Positions 50,547-64,000 of a stretch of 64,000 nucleotides of DNA are shown here, in pieces. Both the position numbers and the translations under genes were made by a program. A model generated the notes under the pieces. It was not told where the DNA came from. It saw nothing but the letters and a program-made list of their open reading frames with translations, and ran no database searches. How positions within the stretch are numbered: position 1 is the first letter of the stretch; each line of letters opens with the position of its first letter. Origin of the DNA: Lanius collurio. Its lineage: Eukaryota; Chordata; Aves; Passeriformes; Laniidae. Where the stretch lies: the NCBI GenBank assembly GCA_020086605.1, contig JACBWW010000045.1, positions 4,952,926-5,016,925 of the forward strand. Reading direction: 5' to 3'.

Positions 50547-53452
50547 GACAAGCCATCTTTCTATCAAAGTTGAAACCACAGTAAAAGCAAATCTCAAACT
50601 CTGTTTTTCTCTGTGATGTTCACTTTTCCCTTCGTTGGGCAGGGAATGATGGAGGGTTCAGCTCGGAGCCACTCCAGCCCAGCTGCAGCCCTGGTGCACT
50701 GGCAGGGACTCCCACCAGCTCAGCCTGATAAATAATAATAAAGACAAATCATCAATTATCTTCTTATGTGTCTTTTACTCTTAAATTGGAAGATTACTGG
50801 AGAATTAAAATTATGCTATACTTGGGTCAAGCTTTGGGTTTAATTAGTGCAAGAGAAAATAGTGGATATTACTTACTACCCTACATTACATTTTCCATAT
50901 TTTTTAAAGCCAGTTTATGCTTTAGTTTCCGATTCTCCTGAATCCTCAATTAATAAGGACCTTCCAGCTGGGGTAACTGTACATTGCATGTGTAAAATAG
51001 CAGTATTTTGGGCATGGCACATTTTCCTCAATGTCCCTGGTGCCTGCCCCTGTCCTCTGTCAGCCCTCAGCACTGGGAGATGGGGTGTCACAGCACTGGG
51101 TACAGACTGGAATCCTGAAAACCCAGTTCCAGAAACGAGGATGCAACTTTGAGGAAGGATTTTAAGGCAGAACTTGTTGTCAGTTTTACATCTTTTCTAC
51201 CATGCTAAATGACACTGAGTGCTCAAAGCAGGGGTCCCTTTATTGACAGGGGGGATCTCTGCCCAGCACATTTGATATTTGCTTTTTAGATGGAAGCCTG
51301 TGCATTAGAGCAAAATGAGATATGGTCATTATGTATTTAACCATTAATACTATTGCAGTTGTGACAGCAAATACAGGACTTATTAAAGCTTTTTGGATCT
51401 TTCTTTTATCTCCAGTATTCATGAAATCAATATATTAAAATTGAAAGGACTTAAGATCACCTCTCCAATATTTAGAGAGCTCCTCATGCCCTTCTAGAAA
51501 TGCTGCTGGTCTTTAAATTCAGCAAGCCATCATCACTCTTTGTCATTGCTAAATTTATACAAGTGGAAAGTCACAGGGAAAATATACAGGGGAGAAGAAA
51601 AAATATGTCCTGAATATTTTTAAACTATAGCTAATATCAGAACAGCCTATGCAGTATGTAGATTATTTTTTTTTCCCATCTTTTGACAGTCATTGAAATG
51701 AATTCCAACTGAAGATCTGAAAAGCTGGCATAAAGATATTTTTCTCTCTTGATTCTTTTATATCCTATACTGAGCTCAACTGAAGTGGAGAGAACAGTTA
51801 TGCATATTCCAGCTGAAAAGAGCTGAGGATACAAAATGCAGATCTTTCTGGGAATGAATATGATCACTCTCCCCATGCAGAATAGGAATTTCTGCTTTTG
51901 GCATCCTTCTCCACAATGGGACTCCAGAAGTTTAAGGTTTTTTATTTTCTTCTCTTCACGGGAAGGGAACCAAGTGAAGCATCATTTCAATGTTAATGAA
52001 AAACCCCACACTGGTGAGGAGTTTGAGGACAGTTTAACTCACATCCAAAAGATTAATTTGGCAAATAATTAGTGTCTGGACATGATTTGATCCTTTTGGA
52101 CAAATTTTGGATGTTTGTAGGTCATTGGTGTTCTGTTTGCTAATTCCACAACTGACATGGAGAATAAAAATACTGTACTAATATCAACATAAATTTTGAG
52201 GGAAGTGCAAGGTCTGAGAAAGCTTCAAGTTTTGGGATTATTTTAAAGGTCATCCCAAATACAATTCAGAGCTGACAGCAGACCCAAACAAAGCCATGCT
52301 CAAGTTTGGGATTCTGTAATTACAGAAATTCTGAGTGATAACAGTGGTGTATATCTCTGAAAATTATAACTGCACACAAAATCCAATGCTTCTGGCTCAA
52401 ATTATGGAAGAAGTAACTCTGTAGTTGCAACAAGTTCAGAAAGCAGATTTTTTAAAGCAATCCCTTCACTTCTGAGTTTAGCTGTAACCTGAATCTTATT
52501 CTATGCACACACCCCTCTCCATTGCAAAGAGAGCTAAGCCTGAAATTAAAAATGAGGTCTCTGTACAGTACCTTGGCTAGATGGCCACAGGCACCAAAAC
52601 AGGCAGGGATAACACCAAAATAGTACCTGTATTTGTGTACATTTACAGAAACACTACCAAAGTGACACCACAATATCGAAGTGACACGAGCAGGCCAAGT
52701 CTGAGAAGGAATTTGGGCACTGAGTGTACAGATAAAACTGCACCTTCATTGCCTCATCAGGAACTCTGCCTGACTGAAAATATACATCAGCTTTTGGCAA
52801 AAACTCAAAGATGTGACTCAGAAAATACAGCATATAACACCTTCTAACATATTTGGGTTCCAGAAAGAGAATGTTCCATGTTTTATCAACCTCAGAGGAA
52901 TCTTGTGAAGCTCAAATACCACATGAATGTTTTTTCATAGTCTGCTGATTAAAAAAAAGAGCTGTGAGAGGAAGCTTAAAGAGTTTTAGGACTGGTATAG
53001 AGTTGATACATATCTGATATCCATAACTGATAAATATCAGCATGTCCTTTGTACAGGGCTGCAGTTAATATTTCATAAAAAATATACTAGCCACAATATA
53101 ATTAAGATGCTCTTCCCTAAAATCTGCAAGTCTCCAGATTTACAAAGCTGCAGTTACCACGAGGCAAGGAGCAAAGTGTTCAGTATCTGTCTGGTTTTAA
53201 GCTCACTGGATTTTTCATTCTGACATCTGGGGTTGTCTCCTCCCAACAAGTCTGGTGACAAAGCATGTAGTAATGTACAAAGATAGAGGGGAAAAAAAAA
53301 GGATATCTGGACAATGGCCTAGCAAAGGGGTTGGAATGTGCTTCCATAAAAAGAGGAGTCATAAAATGAGACTAAATAAAAACAAGGAAAAAAGTGCCAG
53401 CTTAGGAAAGCAAAAACATTTAGACAAAAATTTTAACTCTAATTCTTTTCTT

Positions 53453-53475
53453 AAAAAAAAAAAAAAAAAAAAAAA
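53453..53475 (+). repeat. Poly(A), 23 bases
   Basis: A pure A run followed by GGAGGAAAG. The preceding sequence is A-rich but not recognisable as a retrotransposon. Confidence 0.95.
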
Positions 53476-56400
53476 GGAGGAAAGAAATTGGTAAATGAGG
53501 AAATTTATCAGAACTTTTCCAACTTTCTCTAACTTCTGTAGCTTTTTTTCTCTTTTAATTCTAGTCTTTCACCTCTACTGTGAAATTATTTACAGTTTCT
53601 TGTCAGTTATGAATAAAAAGTAAAAATAAAAGACTACACTCTGAAATATCTATTTACATCAGTATCTCTGCAGACAACATTGTTATTCTCTGCTTGAGCT
53701 GTTTCCAATCCAGATTAAAGTTAAAGTATATCAGGTCCTCACTAGCAATTTAAAAATCCTCCACTCATGTGTGCCAGGTTTTATATATTTTGGAACATAT
53801 GCCAAAACATAGCTGCTTAAGACAGGGTGCTTTAGGAGAGGGAATTGTGTGAGAAAGAAAATGAATAAAACAATCACAAAAATATTTTATTCTTCTGATT
53901 GAATTTTTATCTCATCTCATTTTCATGCATTCCCATTTTTCCCCCCTCTCTAAAGTCAGTGATACTGAATGCTGATAGGATTACATTGGTGCAGCTCCAG
54001 CCCATTACATGATTTAAGAAACTTGCACACACACACTTTCAATAAATAAATCTGTCCTGAGAATATTTCCTAACTGGGCTAAGGACTCATCTGAATATTA
54101 TAAAACACTGTAGGCAAAGGAGGTTGGTGGCAGAGGATCAATTACCTGATTAATTCACTGTTGTTCCTGGAAAACTCTCCCTTAACCCACTGCCATTCCT
54201 GCCTGGTTGTTGGCCATGCTCCTGTGGCAAAGGCCAGCAAAGACAAACCAGCCCCTAAAGGTGAGCAGGGAAATAAATTCAGTGTAACAGAGAAACTGCT
54301 CTGAGAACCAGGGCAGGGAGAGGTTTCCTTATCACTCAGTGATAACGCCTCTCACACACAGAGTGAAGGTTCTTGACAGAGTTCTGAGCTTCTGGAAAGC
54401 AAAGTTCACTGTCAGAGTTAGAGTACTTCAGCTCTGAATTTTTCAGGTTTTTCCGGTCTGAAAAGCTGAAGATGTATTGTCAAGGAAAGAAATCAAACCA
54501 AATGAACCCTAACTCTGTCCCTTCAAGTGGCCACTGGAAGAGTCACTGCATTCATTATTTCAGCAGAGGGTCACCAAGGGATCTGCTGGAGCAGCTTTCC
54601 AGGGCTGCATTGAGAAATGAGTCCAAAGACCCCTGAGACTGTAATTGTGATAAGGAGAATTCATCTAAAAACCCTGGACACCATTTTCCCTCACCAGACT
54701 TCTCTGTGCCAAATGAAACATATACTGAAATTAAATAGTTGTATTTTGACATGGATATGCCAAATTTACTGCTTTTATGAATGTTGTGAGAGTTGAAAAT
54801 ACTTAACAAATATTCTTGGGAAACATGTTTGTACATTAAACACCTACTGACATTATTACAACTGTGCAGAAATATCTCCTAACACATCACATGATCTTGC
54901 ATGTTGCTGGTTGCAGAAATCCACAGTGATATTAAATGACTGCATTGTTTCTGTTGGTGCATTGTAGCAGGAAAAAACAGTCATCTGGTTTCAAACATTG
55001 TTTGTAATATAAATCACCAATTCAACCAGAAGTTCAGCTACTAAACTTAGTGCTACTGGGAATCCTCTAGAAGTAAACAGGGAGACACTCAATTAAAAAA
55101 GTTTATACCAGAGCTGTTCACAGAGCTGCTCAAAATGGCTGAAAACATATGCATTGTTTTATTTAATAAGAACAGAAAAGAATTTTCTTCTGCAGCTGAA
55201 ACTTTCCCTGCAATTAAAGGAAATCTCTAAGTGATAGGGAAGCTATTTTGTCTTCCACTCACTCCATATTTTCTGCATGTAATTTTCATGAGCCACTCAA
55301 AGCTCCTTTGAAATCGTACAGTTTCTGGGTTTGAAAGGATTATAAATTTCATGGGTGAGGAATCCCTAACAAACATGCTGGGACAAGTTATTGTCATGTC
55401 ACTTCTCCTTATATTGACAAGCCAGTGATGAAAGCTGGATGTGCTTCCCCCAGCTCTGATCTACTGCAGTTTCTAAATCAGGGACATGAAAGGCACCTCC
55501 ATCCAAGATATAAGTCAAGGTGTGCCAAGGCCTCTGAGGATTCAGTGAACAAAGATTTCCTGTGATTTGCAGGTGTCACTGTTGGTGAGACATTTCTGCT
55601 TTCTGTTGAAACACATCCCATAGAACTCGATAGCTACATCATACAGAGCAAAATCCTGGAGCCTTCATCAAATTCAGGAACACTTTGTTTGGAATAATTT
55701 CAGGATATGATTTGGGTTAGCTGAATTGTGCTTGCCACAACAATCAAAAGTGGCTAGAAAGGTTAGATCCACACCTACTTAAAGATGAGCTTATTTCTGA
55801 CACAAAAAAAAAAGTGGTCCAGAGGATTCTCTCTTTACAGTGCCTTACTCCTGGCTCAGGGCTCCTCTGTGAGATCAGGGTTGCAGGGATGTTGAAATAC
55901 AATCTCTTTTCACTGGTCACAAGTTTCCGAGCTGAGAAATCTCAATGGCTTTCACCTCGGGACCACTGGGATCAACAAGGATTAGCAGAGCCATAAAAAT
56001 GATTGAAGAACTGGGAAACAAGCCTGGACAAGAGATTTAAAACTTCAGACTGTTTACCTCGACAAGAAAAGTTTAAAAGAGACTCCAAAGTTTAAATATC
56101 CAAAATGCATCTGAGCTAAATGAAAATAAATGTAGAGTTTTACGTGCTGGAAACACACAGCTCAAAAATTATCACCTACAGCTCCCCAGAGACAAAACTG
56201 GATTTTATTTAATGTACAACAGGTTCAAAAAGGTAACCAGTCAGACTTGGGCACAAACAACAATAGGTCTGCAAATAATGTGGAGCAAACCTCCTCCTTT
56301 TGTGCTCGTTGATAAATCTCAGGTAGAACACCACAAGTCCAGGAAAATGATGGGATTCCTCAAGGCACTGCAAGAATGAAGAGCGTGAACGTAGCTTTCA

Positions 56401-58918
56401 ACAGCTACATTAGGGAAAAGCATTTTTAAGTCTCATCCATTAAACCTGTGAATTTAGGAGGATATTTAACCCAACCATGCTCTTATTTGTAGGACCAATG
56501 CCAGGACAAACACGAGCTTTCAAAGGACCTGTAAGATCACCACACTTCTTCCCCCATCCCATCTGACACCAGCAGCCAAATGGATATGGGATAAACTCAG
56601 CATTCATAATAGGATGAGAGTCAACAGTGCTAGAAAATGACATTCACATGCTATTAATGAACCTTTAACTGGAATTTTTCCCTTCAGAGCAGATCAGAAG
56701 AAATGCCACCAAATGATATCTTCTCATGCAGGAAGATCTGTATTTCTGGGTGACTTCCATTACTGGGCTCTGACCACTTTGGATCATTAGAGATTTCATT
56801 TTTCATAAATATCATTTTTTAGTTAGGCAGGAGATAATAACATCCAGTGAGCTGACCCAACCTCAGATAATTACTATCAAAATTGGTCCTGCAGCTTCAA
56901 TTGGAAAAAGTTTTCTTCTTCACTTCCTGCCTAAAACTGCTGTGCTGCATGGGTGCATCTCAGCAGCACCGAAATAATTACACCAGAGGCAAAGACTGAA
57001 GAAATAATTCACTGCAAATACCTCTGTTTTTTCTGGTTGTGAAATATTCAGTGGTTATGCTGTGTTTGCATTTGTTCTTGTATTCACTTTGATGATCCTC
57101 ATCACTGAGGATGGAAAATACAGTGTTTGCCATCAATGGCCACATCGTGGAGTCCACTCCCACTTTTTGGGCCCAGTCATTCCCCCAGAATTAATAAATA
57201 GTTTGCCACTGATTTAAGTTGATACTGAAACAAGACAAGTAAGTTGAAGCAGGTTCATATCTAAACAAAATTGGGGCTATTTAAAAGAGATTTTAAAATG
57301 CCTTTCTGGGCTTTGCCCCACTGGACTACCTGAGGCAGAATTTCCAGAAAAAATGGTGACAAATTTCTTGAGACTGCCAGGTTAATTCAGCATGCAAAGC
57401 ATTCCCACACGGACCAGGAAAAAGAAATGTCACTTCAGTAAACAGTTTCAAAAGTATTCCCAGGATCTGAGGAATACTTGTGAGGAAATTTCTGCATATT
57501 TCAGGATGTGCAACCTTTCTGTTTTCTGTTCTCTGAGAAGTGGGGACCATTTATAAGCACAAACCAGATCGACCACTTTTTTGTCCCAAAGGATGATTAT
57601 TTCACTAAATAAAAACCTTTAAAGACACAGAATGATTTAAATATGTATGAAGTCACACTAGAATGCCACATGCTGTATCACAGCCAGAGCATTTGGGCTG
57701 CAGGTCAGAAAAGAAAACCTGAAGGGAAAAATCTTGCTGACAAGACATTATTTGATTCAGGTACAAAGTGTGAACATATTATCAAAAATGTGTTTGCCTG
57801 GCCCAAAGAATCTTTTGCATCTCACCATACTTTCTGAACAGAACACTTTCAAAACTCTGTAGAAGAAATTGCAGAGTAGCACTGAAGTTCCACTGAAACT
57901 GCAGAAATAATTACAGAATCAGAAAATTGCTGAAAAATAAAAACAGGATTGGAAACAATGGATTGGAAGCAAAAGCAGTGGGTCAGTCTGAAACATTAAC
58001 ACCAACTGCCTAACTCTTAAAAAGAAAACACCTTGACTAGAGTAACAAAAAAATAGGTTTGAAAAAATGATAGTTCTTGGTTGTAACATCCCTAAAATCC
58101 ACAGCAGCCCAGAGACAGATTTGGGTTCCTTTTCAGAAAATGCTGCAGTTCTTGCCACAAAAGCATCCACGTGCATCCTCATTTGAGCAGACTCCAGGGT
58201 TTCTGTCATTTCACAGGAACAGATCCTGCATTACTAAAATCTTCTCTAGAACTCACTGGTGCCTGCTTTGAAGTGAATATTAAAACAATTGCTGTTGAAT
58301 TTCAATTGTTGTCCTACTCAGGCATCCAGAGTGCAATGGCACTCAGAAGGCTGCTGGAAAATGCAGGAAGAAAAGCAGATTTGCACAGCTCATCCTCAGT
58401 GTTATCCCACAGGGACGTCTCATAGCATAAAGCTCGTGGACAGCAATCAAAACATCACAGAATGTTCTTAGTTATGCCATTGCTTTTGAATGAATTAATT
58501 TTTGGAAGAGATTAAAACTGGAGATACTCATTACAGATGGCTAAGGAAATGCTGAAGGAATTGGAAGAGACCCATAATGTAATTTCCATATGTCTGACTC
58601 TTTAACTTACACAGTTTTGTATCATTTGACATCAGAGCACCAGGACACAAAGGCTCTTCCAGATCCAAACCACTTTCATCTTAGAAGGAGCTCAGCTATA
58701 AAGAAGCTACAGTAGAATATGAATGATATTAACAGAAATTGTTTGGGTTTTTTTAAAATAACTTCTCTTACTTCAGTGCATTTATCAATTCAACCGTGGT
58801 AGGAAATTATTGGGCAGAATATCATGTATAGTTTTCATTTTAAATCCAAAATAAAGATCCCACAGGACCTTACAATGTATTTGAAAGATGTATTCCAGGG
58901 ATGAATTTGTTTCTAGTT

Positions 58919-58960
58919 AAAAAAAAAAAAAACAAACAAACAAAAAAACCCAAAACAACA
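58919..58960 (+). repeat. Poly(A) with CAAA interruptions
   Basis: About 14 A are followed by CAAACAAACAAAAAAACCC. Simple slippage-type repeat. Confidence 0.9.
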
Positions 58961-61900
58961 GAACTGGAAAAATGTAAGCACATGACAAACTAGGCTCACA
59001 CTGAAGATAAAAGTTTTTAACAAGCTCTAAAATTTTCAAAGAAAAACAGAGAACAGCCCTTTGTTTCTTATATTCTTATAAATATCACGTTTACATTCCA
59101 TATTTCACTGTGTGCCTCACAGAACTGGAAAAACCACCAGGAAAGCAGAATGACTGGCAAAGCAGGGTCAGTCAGTGCCAGCTCCATGAACTGCCTCTCC
59201 CATTTGTATCAAAGTGTGCAGCTTTTACAAAAGACATTTTTCTGCGTTTTAATTTGACTTTCAGTGTGTGATGTCTTGGGTATATTGATAATCCATACTC
59301 TCTTCTCTTTGTTGTTTTATAGAAGTAAAACATTCAGAATTCTTTTCCTTGTCAGTTCCAGCAAAGGAATCTTCATATTCCTAAAAGAAGGTTCTTCTTT
59401 CTGATAGCAGGGCAGAATTGATGAGGTGCATGAGCAGCTATCAACACTCTGAGAAAGCTGTTAATAATTTTTGGCAGGTGTCTCCACTAAAAACATTCTA
59501 TCTGGAATGAAGCATGGGCCAAGGAAGTCTGAATTTCAGTGCTGATAAGTCAGTCCAGCCCACAACACAGACTCATTTTTTGGTTCTTAGAAAGATAAAG
59601 GACTGCTCTCTGGGACTTTTTTGGCAAGCTGTACTGGAAAGGTATTTTGGCAAGGATACAAGAGAAAAATGCTCATTGAGTCTGAACATACCTGGAGATA
59701 AGAAGTATCCATCTCCCAGAAAAGTCCTTATTCATTACCATCAAAACATACTTGGCAAAAGTTCTCAGTTCACTTCAAAAGTAATGAGGGCTAGAACATA
59801 TTTGAGATGAGGAATAAATTAGCTCAGACACAGCATTTTTTTTTCCTCAATTTTAAGCACTTCATTATGAAGGCATATTTGTCAACTGCTATTTTTCACC
59901 AGGTTCTGACTCTGCTATTAAATCAGACAGGATGCAGACAAGAGACAGGAACTGTTTCCTGTCCAAGTCAGGGTGCCAGAAGAAAAGTGAAGTTTACCCA
60001 GGAGATTTTTATGCTACAACTCATGCAATGGATATTAAAACAAAACAAAATAAATAATAAAGGTCTAACCTTCCCCTTGTCCTAAAAATGAAAAGATCAT
60101 TTCAAAGCCAAAGGTGAGAATATTGGGTATGACCAGCTTTTAGAAGGATTTTGTGTGGGAAGCACAACCTTTCAATTGAAACTGGCTGGTAAAATCGAAA
60201 TGTTTTTGTTTTAATCAGTGGTTTTTAACTAACTTGAAGGCCTTTTGTTGCAGCACATGTGCTGCTGTATTTTCAGTCTTAGCCAAAAACTAACAATCCA
60301 TTTCTTACACAGGAGAAGGGATGGGGACTCTCTGGCAGCCAGAAGGGGAAAATCCAGACAGGGAATGGAACCAAATTAACAAACTTGGGAAAAGAAGGAG
60401 GATCCACCTCCTCAATTCTAACTTTGTGCTCTATGCACTCTGATGCATTTATTTACAGGGCTATTTTTTCTTGGAATGAATCTGAAAAAAAATTGTTTCA
60501 CTGACAACACATTGCATGCAAAATACTTAAAATTCACAATCCCTTTAACTTTCAGAAGTCTACACTTCAAAATTTGGTCCCAGCAATGAAGGGATGATGG
60601 GTTTTCTTCTCCAGATAACTAACAGAAAATAAATAACTCTATTTGGAACTGACATGAAGCAGTGAGGTACAAATTTCTCTATCAGGCCAGAGATGCAACA
60701 ATTCTGCCTCCCCAGTGTTGCTCTGGGTTGGTCTGACTTGGAGCAGCACAAATTCCACGAGTCCCAACAAAGGACCTTGCTATCCTTCACCACCTCAGTA
60801 GCACTGTCCTTATAAACAGGAATCTGTCCATTTTTTGCAACTACATTCAACACCCCTGTTTAATTTTTGAGATTTTTGTCAACCTATCCCATCTCATTCC
60901 CTGAAAATACAGGTTGTTTTTGTGGTGTCTTTGCAAAGAGAATCTTACAGAGTCAGCAAAGAATTTAAATCTCTTATCTTGTTTTAAACTACAACTTTGA
61001 TGCTTCAAGGGTAAGTTTTAAAAGAATATTTAATTATAGTTATTTCAGGAAAATCTGATGAAAATGAAGTATAAAAGATAAGGGCTTTTTGCATTTTATA
61101 AAGAAAACGTCCAGTTAAGATGAAGAAAAGTGCTTTCCTTTGTACATTTGATAATAAAATAACCTTTCCCTCTTTCATTAGTAAACCTTGGCAGGGTACT
61201 TTTTCTTAACACTTTTTAACCTTAAATTTTTTATGAAAAGGACTTTATAAATGTCATGGCCAGCTCGGACCAGCTGACAGCAGGAATAATGAGGGATGGG
61301 TGCTATACAGAAGCCTCTGCATTCTGCACTGCTGGTGCATCTTTAGGCTGACCTGTGGCACCTCTGCCATGGAGTTCTGGGTCTCCAAAATCCAGGACAA
61401 CAAAAGAAATTGATATTTTCAATTTAAAACCTCTCTTCAGAGCACTGACCAGTACAAATACAAAAAGGCTGGTTGGTGACCTAGGGATGTGCTGCAGAGC
61501 TAATCTGTCACCAGCAGAGATGAACAAAGCAGTCAGAGGGCCACAAGCCAAAAATGATTTCCTCTGCTTTGTCCACAGCTGCAGCCACAGCAGCAGCTGT
61601 CCTGAATGGAATCAGACTGTGGGGAGAGCTCACCATTTGTTTCTTGATATGAGTGTCTCCTTCAACAAAAATAAACAGTAATAACACAGGCAGGAGCTGC
61701 GCTGCTGGAAAGTGCACGGGATCTCAAGGGAGTTTGGGGATTAAGATGTCTTTAGGAGGTCTTCCTAAAACAGAGTGGCTCCTGAAACCTCAGCAGTTTT
61801 TCAATATGTGAGATCTCAAAAGAGAGGCAGAGAAATTCCTCCTGGACATCCTGTAAAAGCCCCTTACATGAACAGGAACACTTGTTCTGGGTATTAAGAA

Positions 61901-62153
61901 GCAGCTGTGCTTGCTGGGTTTTTTAAAAACATTAATTTGACTGTTATCATGATGCATCAACAGTGTTGAATGACCCTCAGCTATTCAGTGACTGCTACTG
62001 CAATCAAAGAATAAAATAACACAGAGACAGAAAGAATATGAAGTAATACAATTTGAAATTTTAGAAAGACTGACCTTGTTTTAACAGAATAAATCAATTC
62101 TGTGCCATCTCAGGAAAACAGCCTAAAAAATACTAATAAACACCAAGAATTAC

Positions 62154-62318
62154 CAAGCAGATTAGAGGCATCCAAAGAGATATTGAAGGGTTCTGGTGTG
62201 AGGGGTGGAGGAGCTGGGGTTGGGTCTCCCTCTTGCAGCACAGAGCAGCTCTGCTGCTCAGGCTGGCAGTAAAGAGCAAACACTTCCCCAGCATTGCCAG
62301 TCTGGGTGAGTGCTCCCC
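62154..62318 (-). CDS. Candidate isolated coding exon (165 bp, phase 1-1), gene unknown
   Basis: On the minus strand a pyrimidine-rich acceptor (CATCTTTTCCTTAG) is followed by 165 bp open in one frame and ended by a GTAATT donor after CTGCTTG. The exon supplies two bases to the first codon and one to the last, so both ends are phase 1, a pattern common in extracellular protein modules. The 54 full codons read like protein: two cysteines at residues 17 and 24 (YCQPEQQSC), a proline-rich stretch at residues 32-43 (PTPAPPPLTPEP) and an N-glycosylation sequon NIS at 45-47. I do not recognise the protein, and no partner exon was found in the window. A chance frame of this length is quite possible in DNA of this size, so this is a lead only. 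Confidence 0.3.
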
Positions 62319-62319
62319 C

Positions 62320-64000
62320 TAAGGAAAAGATGTCACACAGATTCATGGACTGCACCTGAGTCACTTCTGATAAATGAGATTTTCACCTGAAAAGCAAAAA
62401 GGGAAGCCAAATGCAGAGACCTGTGGGCTGGTGCACAGATGCCCAAAGAAAGCTCATCTGGAAAAGCCTCCCTGATGCCCAAAGCAGAGCAAGGCAAACT
62501 CTCAGTGTGCAGTCAGAGCAGTGAGGAAGTGAAGGTGGCTTGGCTTTTTCCACTGACAGCAGCTTAAATTAAAACTGTACTACATTTATTACCTTTTCCA
62601 TCACGTCTAATAACACACCATGATCTCAGTATTGACAATTTCCCTTTAGTGCCAACAGAATATTCTTCAAAAATGATTGGTAAACACGTTCAAAAGGAGT
62701 CCTGAGCCATGCAAATGCATTTGATGTGGGTATCTGAGTGATTTTGCCATTGCTGGAGAACAAGCAGTACTACAGCTCTGATTGTTTGATCACTGCCCTG
62801 GATACCACAGAGTGTAATTGATAAATGTCAAATCTGCTTTGTACATCAAGAGTTTTTACTGTGAAACATTGCTCTTTGAGCTCAGGACAAGAGTTAATTA
62901 AAAAGTTGGTACCAAAGATAACATCCTCAGCAGGGAACATCTATTGATCTCTCCAGCAGCATAAGAGACAGACTGATATGAGATCATAAAATGTGCACAT
63001 GGATCAAGGCTGATTTCCACAACTTTTCCTTATCTTATAAGCTCAAGCCCGGATACTGCAAAATATTAAAAGTATTAAAAGAGTGGTAAATTATCACAAA
63101 ACCCAAAAAAACATCAAGCCAACACTACTGTTTCTCCAAGTTCTACTGTTCTTTTTCAAACTCTGTATGAAATTCTCATTTTCTTTAATATGTTTATTGT
63201 CTCCTTTCCTCCTATAGCTGTTAATTTCAATTAAAGATTGGAAATTTATTAAAAGGTTTGACTGCATCATGAGGCCTGATACTTCTTCCCACAATTAATC
63301 CTTGGAAACCTGATACAGCATTGCATACCTGAGCTTTGCTTTATTTCCCATCCTATTCTACTGCTTAGGAACTCAAAAAGACAAGAAGAAATAATATCAA
63401 ATTCTTCTCCAGACTGTGCTATTTTATTTTCAGGAGCAGTTTCTTGGCATTCTTCTACTCATTAATATTTTTTTTAAAAACTCAGAGTGTACAGATTGCT
63501 CCCCCAACACCTACATTAATGAATTTGGGAACTGGCCATTGTGCAAAAAATTCTCCTTTTTGCAGTTTTTAAAAACAAAAATTAGATGTTGGTTTCACTG
63601 CTTCTGTGATTTAAAGTTTAAAAGAGCTGCAGAACTGCTCCAGTGGGGCTCTCAAAAGAACAGGTCTCATGATTAAGATTGATCTCTCAATTTTTTAATG
63701 GTTTTATAGTCCTGCAGGTGGTTCTGAACAGGAAAGCTGCTCTTGTTGTGTGGGCTCTTGCTGACCTTGCTGCTTTTTTGTTGCACTGAGGAATATCCAG
63801 GACTCCAGGCCTGCACATCCCCTCCCTCCACGTCCTGTGCTGCCAGCCTGAGCTCTCCTCTCCCTGGGTTTGGGCACAGCTTCCTGTCCAAGCCCAGGGT
63901 TCTGCTCCCACTCAACAGCCCAAGGTCCAAACCAACAAAATTTCTGGGTGAAATACCCTCAGTCCCACCCTGCCCACATATTTTAAGCCCTCAGACTCCT
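62320..64000. other. Unique non-coding sequence at the window end
   Basis: AT-rich to about 63,680, then a GC-richer stretch (63,780-63,930). The frame on the minus strand at 63,673-63,930 is not recognised. No repeat signature is seen. Confidence 0.5.

Larger units (their letters stand above)
50550..62150. other. Unique non-coding sequence
   Basis: Over 11 kb without any recognisable element apart from poly(A) tracts at 53.45 and 58.92 kb and a (CA)n at about 54,027-54,038. No frame shows convincing splice sites or protein-like motifs. Confidence 0.5.

Overview
This 64 kb window looks like a gene-poor stretch of a bird nuclear chromosome, either intergenic or inside a very large intron. It is AT-rich by eye with scattered GC-rich patches and many homopolymer and microsatellite tracts. 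It holds several truncated CR1-type LINE fragments, the dominant avian retrotransposon, and one solo endogenous retroviral LTR with target-site duplications. The GC-rich (TG/CA-rich) islets and the LTR style suggest a songbird, but that is inference and I cannot name a species. I find no complete protein-coding gene, no operon-like layout, no rRNA or tRNA gene and no CRISPR array. Almost all open frames are short, lack ATG starts or splice logic, and read like chance frames.

Layout. From 1 to 14 kb there is unique sequence with a 12-bp repeat and a long T/G-rich tract near 5.0-5.4 kb, and a 44-bp duplication plus poly(A) near 10.1 kb. A possible LTR relic lies near 14.4-14.8 kb. From 15 to 23 kb the sequence is quiet, followed by an antisense CR1 3' end at 23.1-23.5 kb. 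From 23.5 to 33 kb the sequence is unique, with one block that reads like a conserved regulatory element near 27.1 kb. From 33.3 to 34.4 kb there is a sense CR1 3' fragment in which a 59-bp segment has expanded into a minisatellite. That array is interrupted by a 72-N gap and a near-perfect 96-bp palindrome. The best-supported element is the 368-bp solo LTR at 36,652-37,019 with 6-bp target-site duplications, a tandemly duplicated U3, five CCAAT boxes, a TATA box and two poly(A) signals. A roughly 100-bp tandem duplication lies at 39.0-39.2 kb. From 40 to 50 kb there are two further TAAT-rich or conserved-looking blocks, and a third CR1 tail is at 50.5 kb. From 51 kb to the end the sequence is mostly featureless, except for one minus-strand segment (62,154-62,318) with splice sites, symmetric phase and protein-like composition that may be an isolated exon.

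Function. There is no gene set acting together here. What can be read is repeat history: LINE insertion, local minisatellite growth inside a LINE, and retroviral insertion followed by LTR-LTR recombination, set in non-coding DNA that may carry distal regulatory elements. I did not find a convincing new biological system. The most checkable oddities are the palindrome beside the assembly gap, the duplicated CCAAT-rich LTR and the orphan candidate exon.
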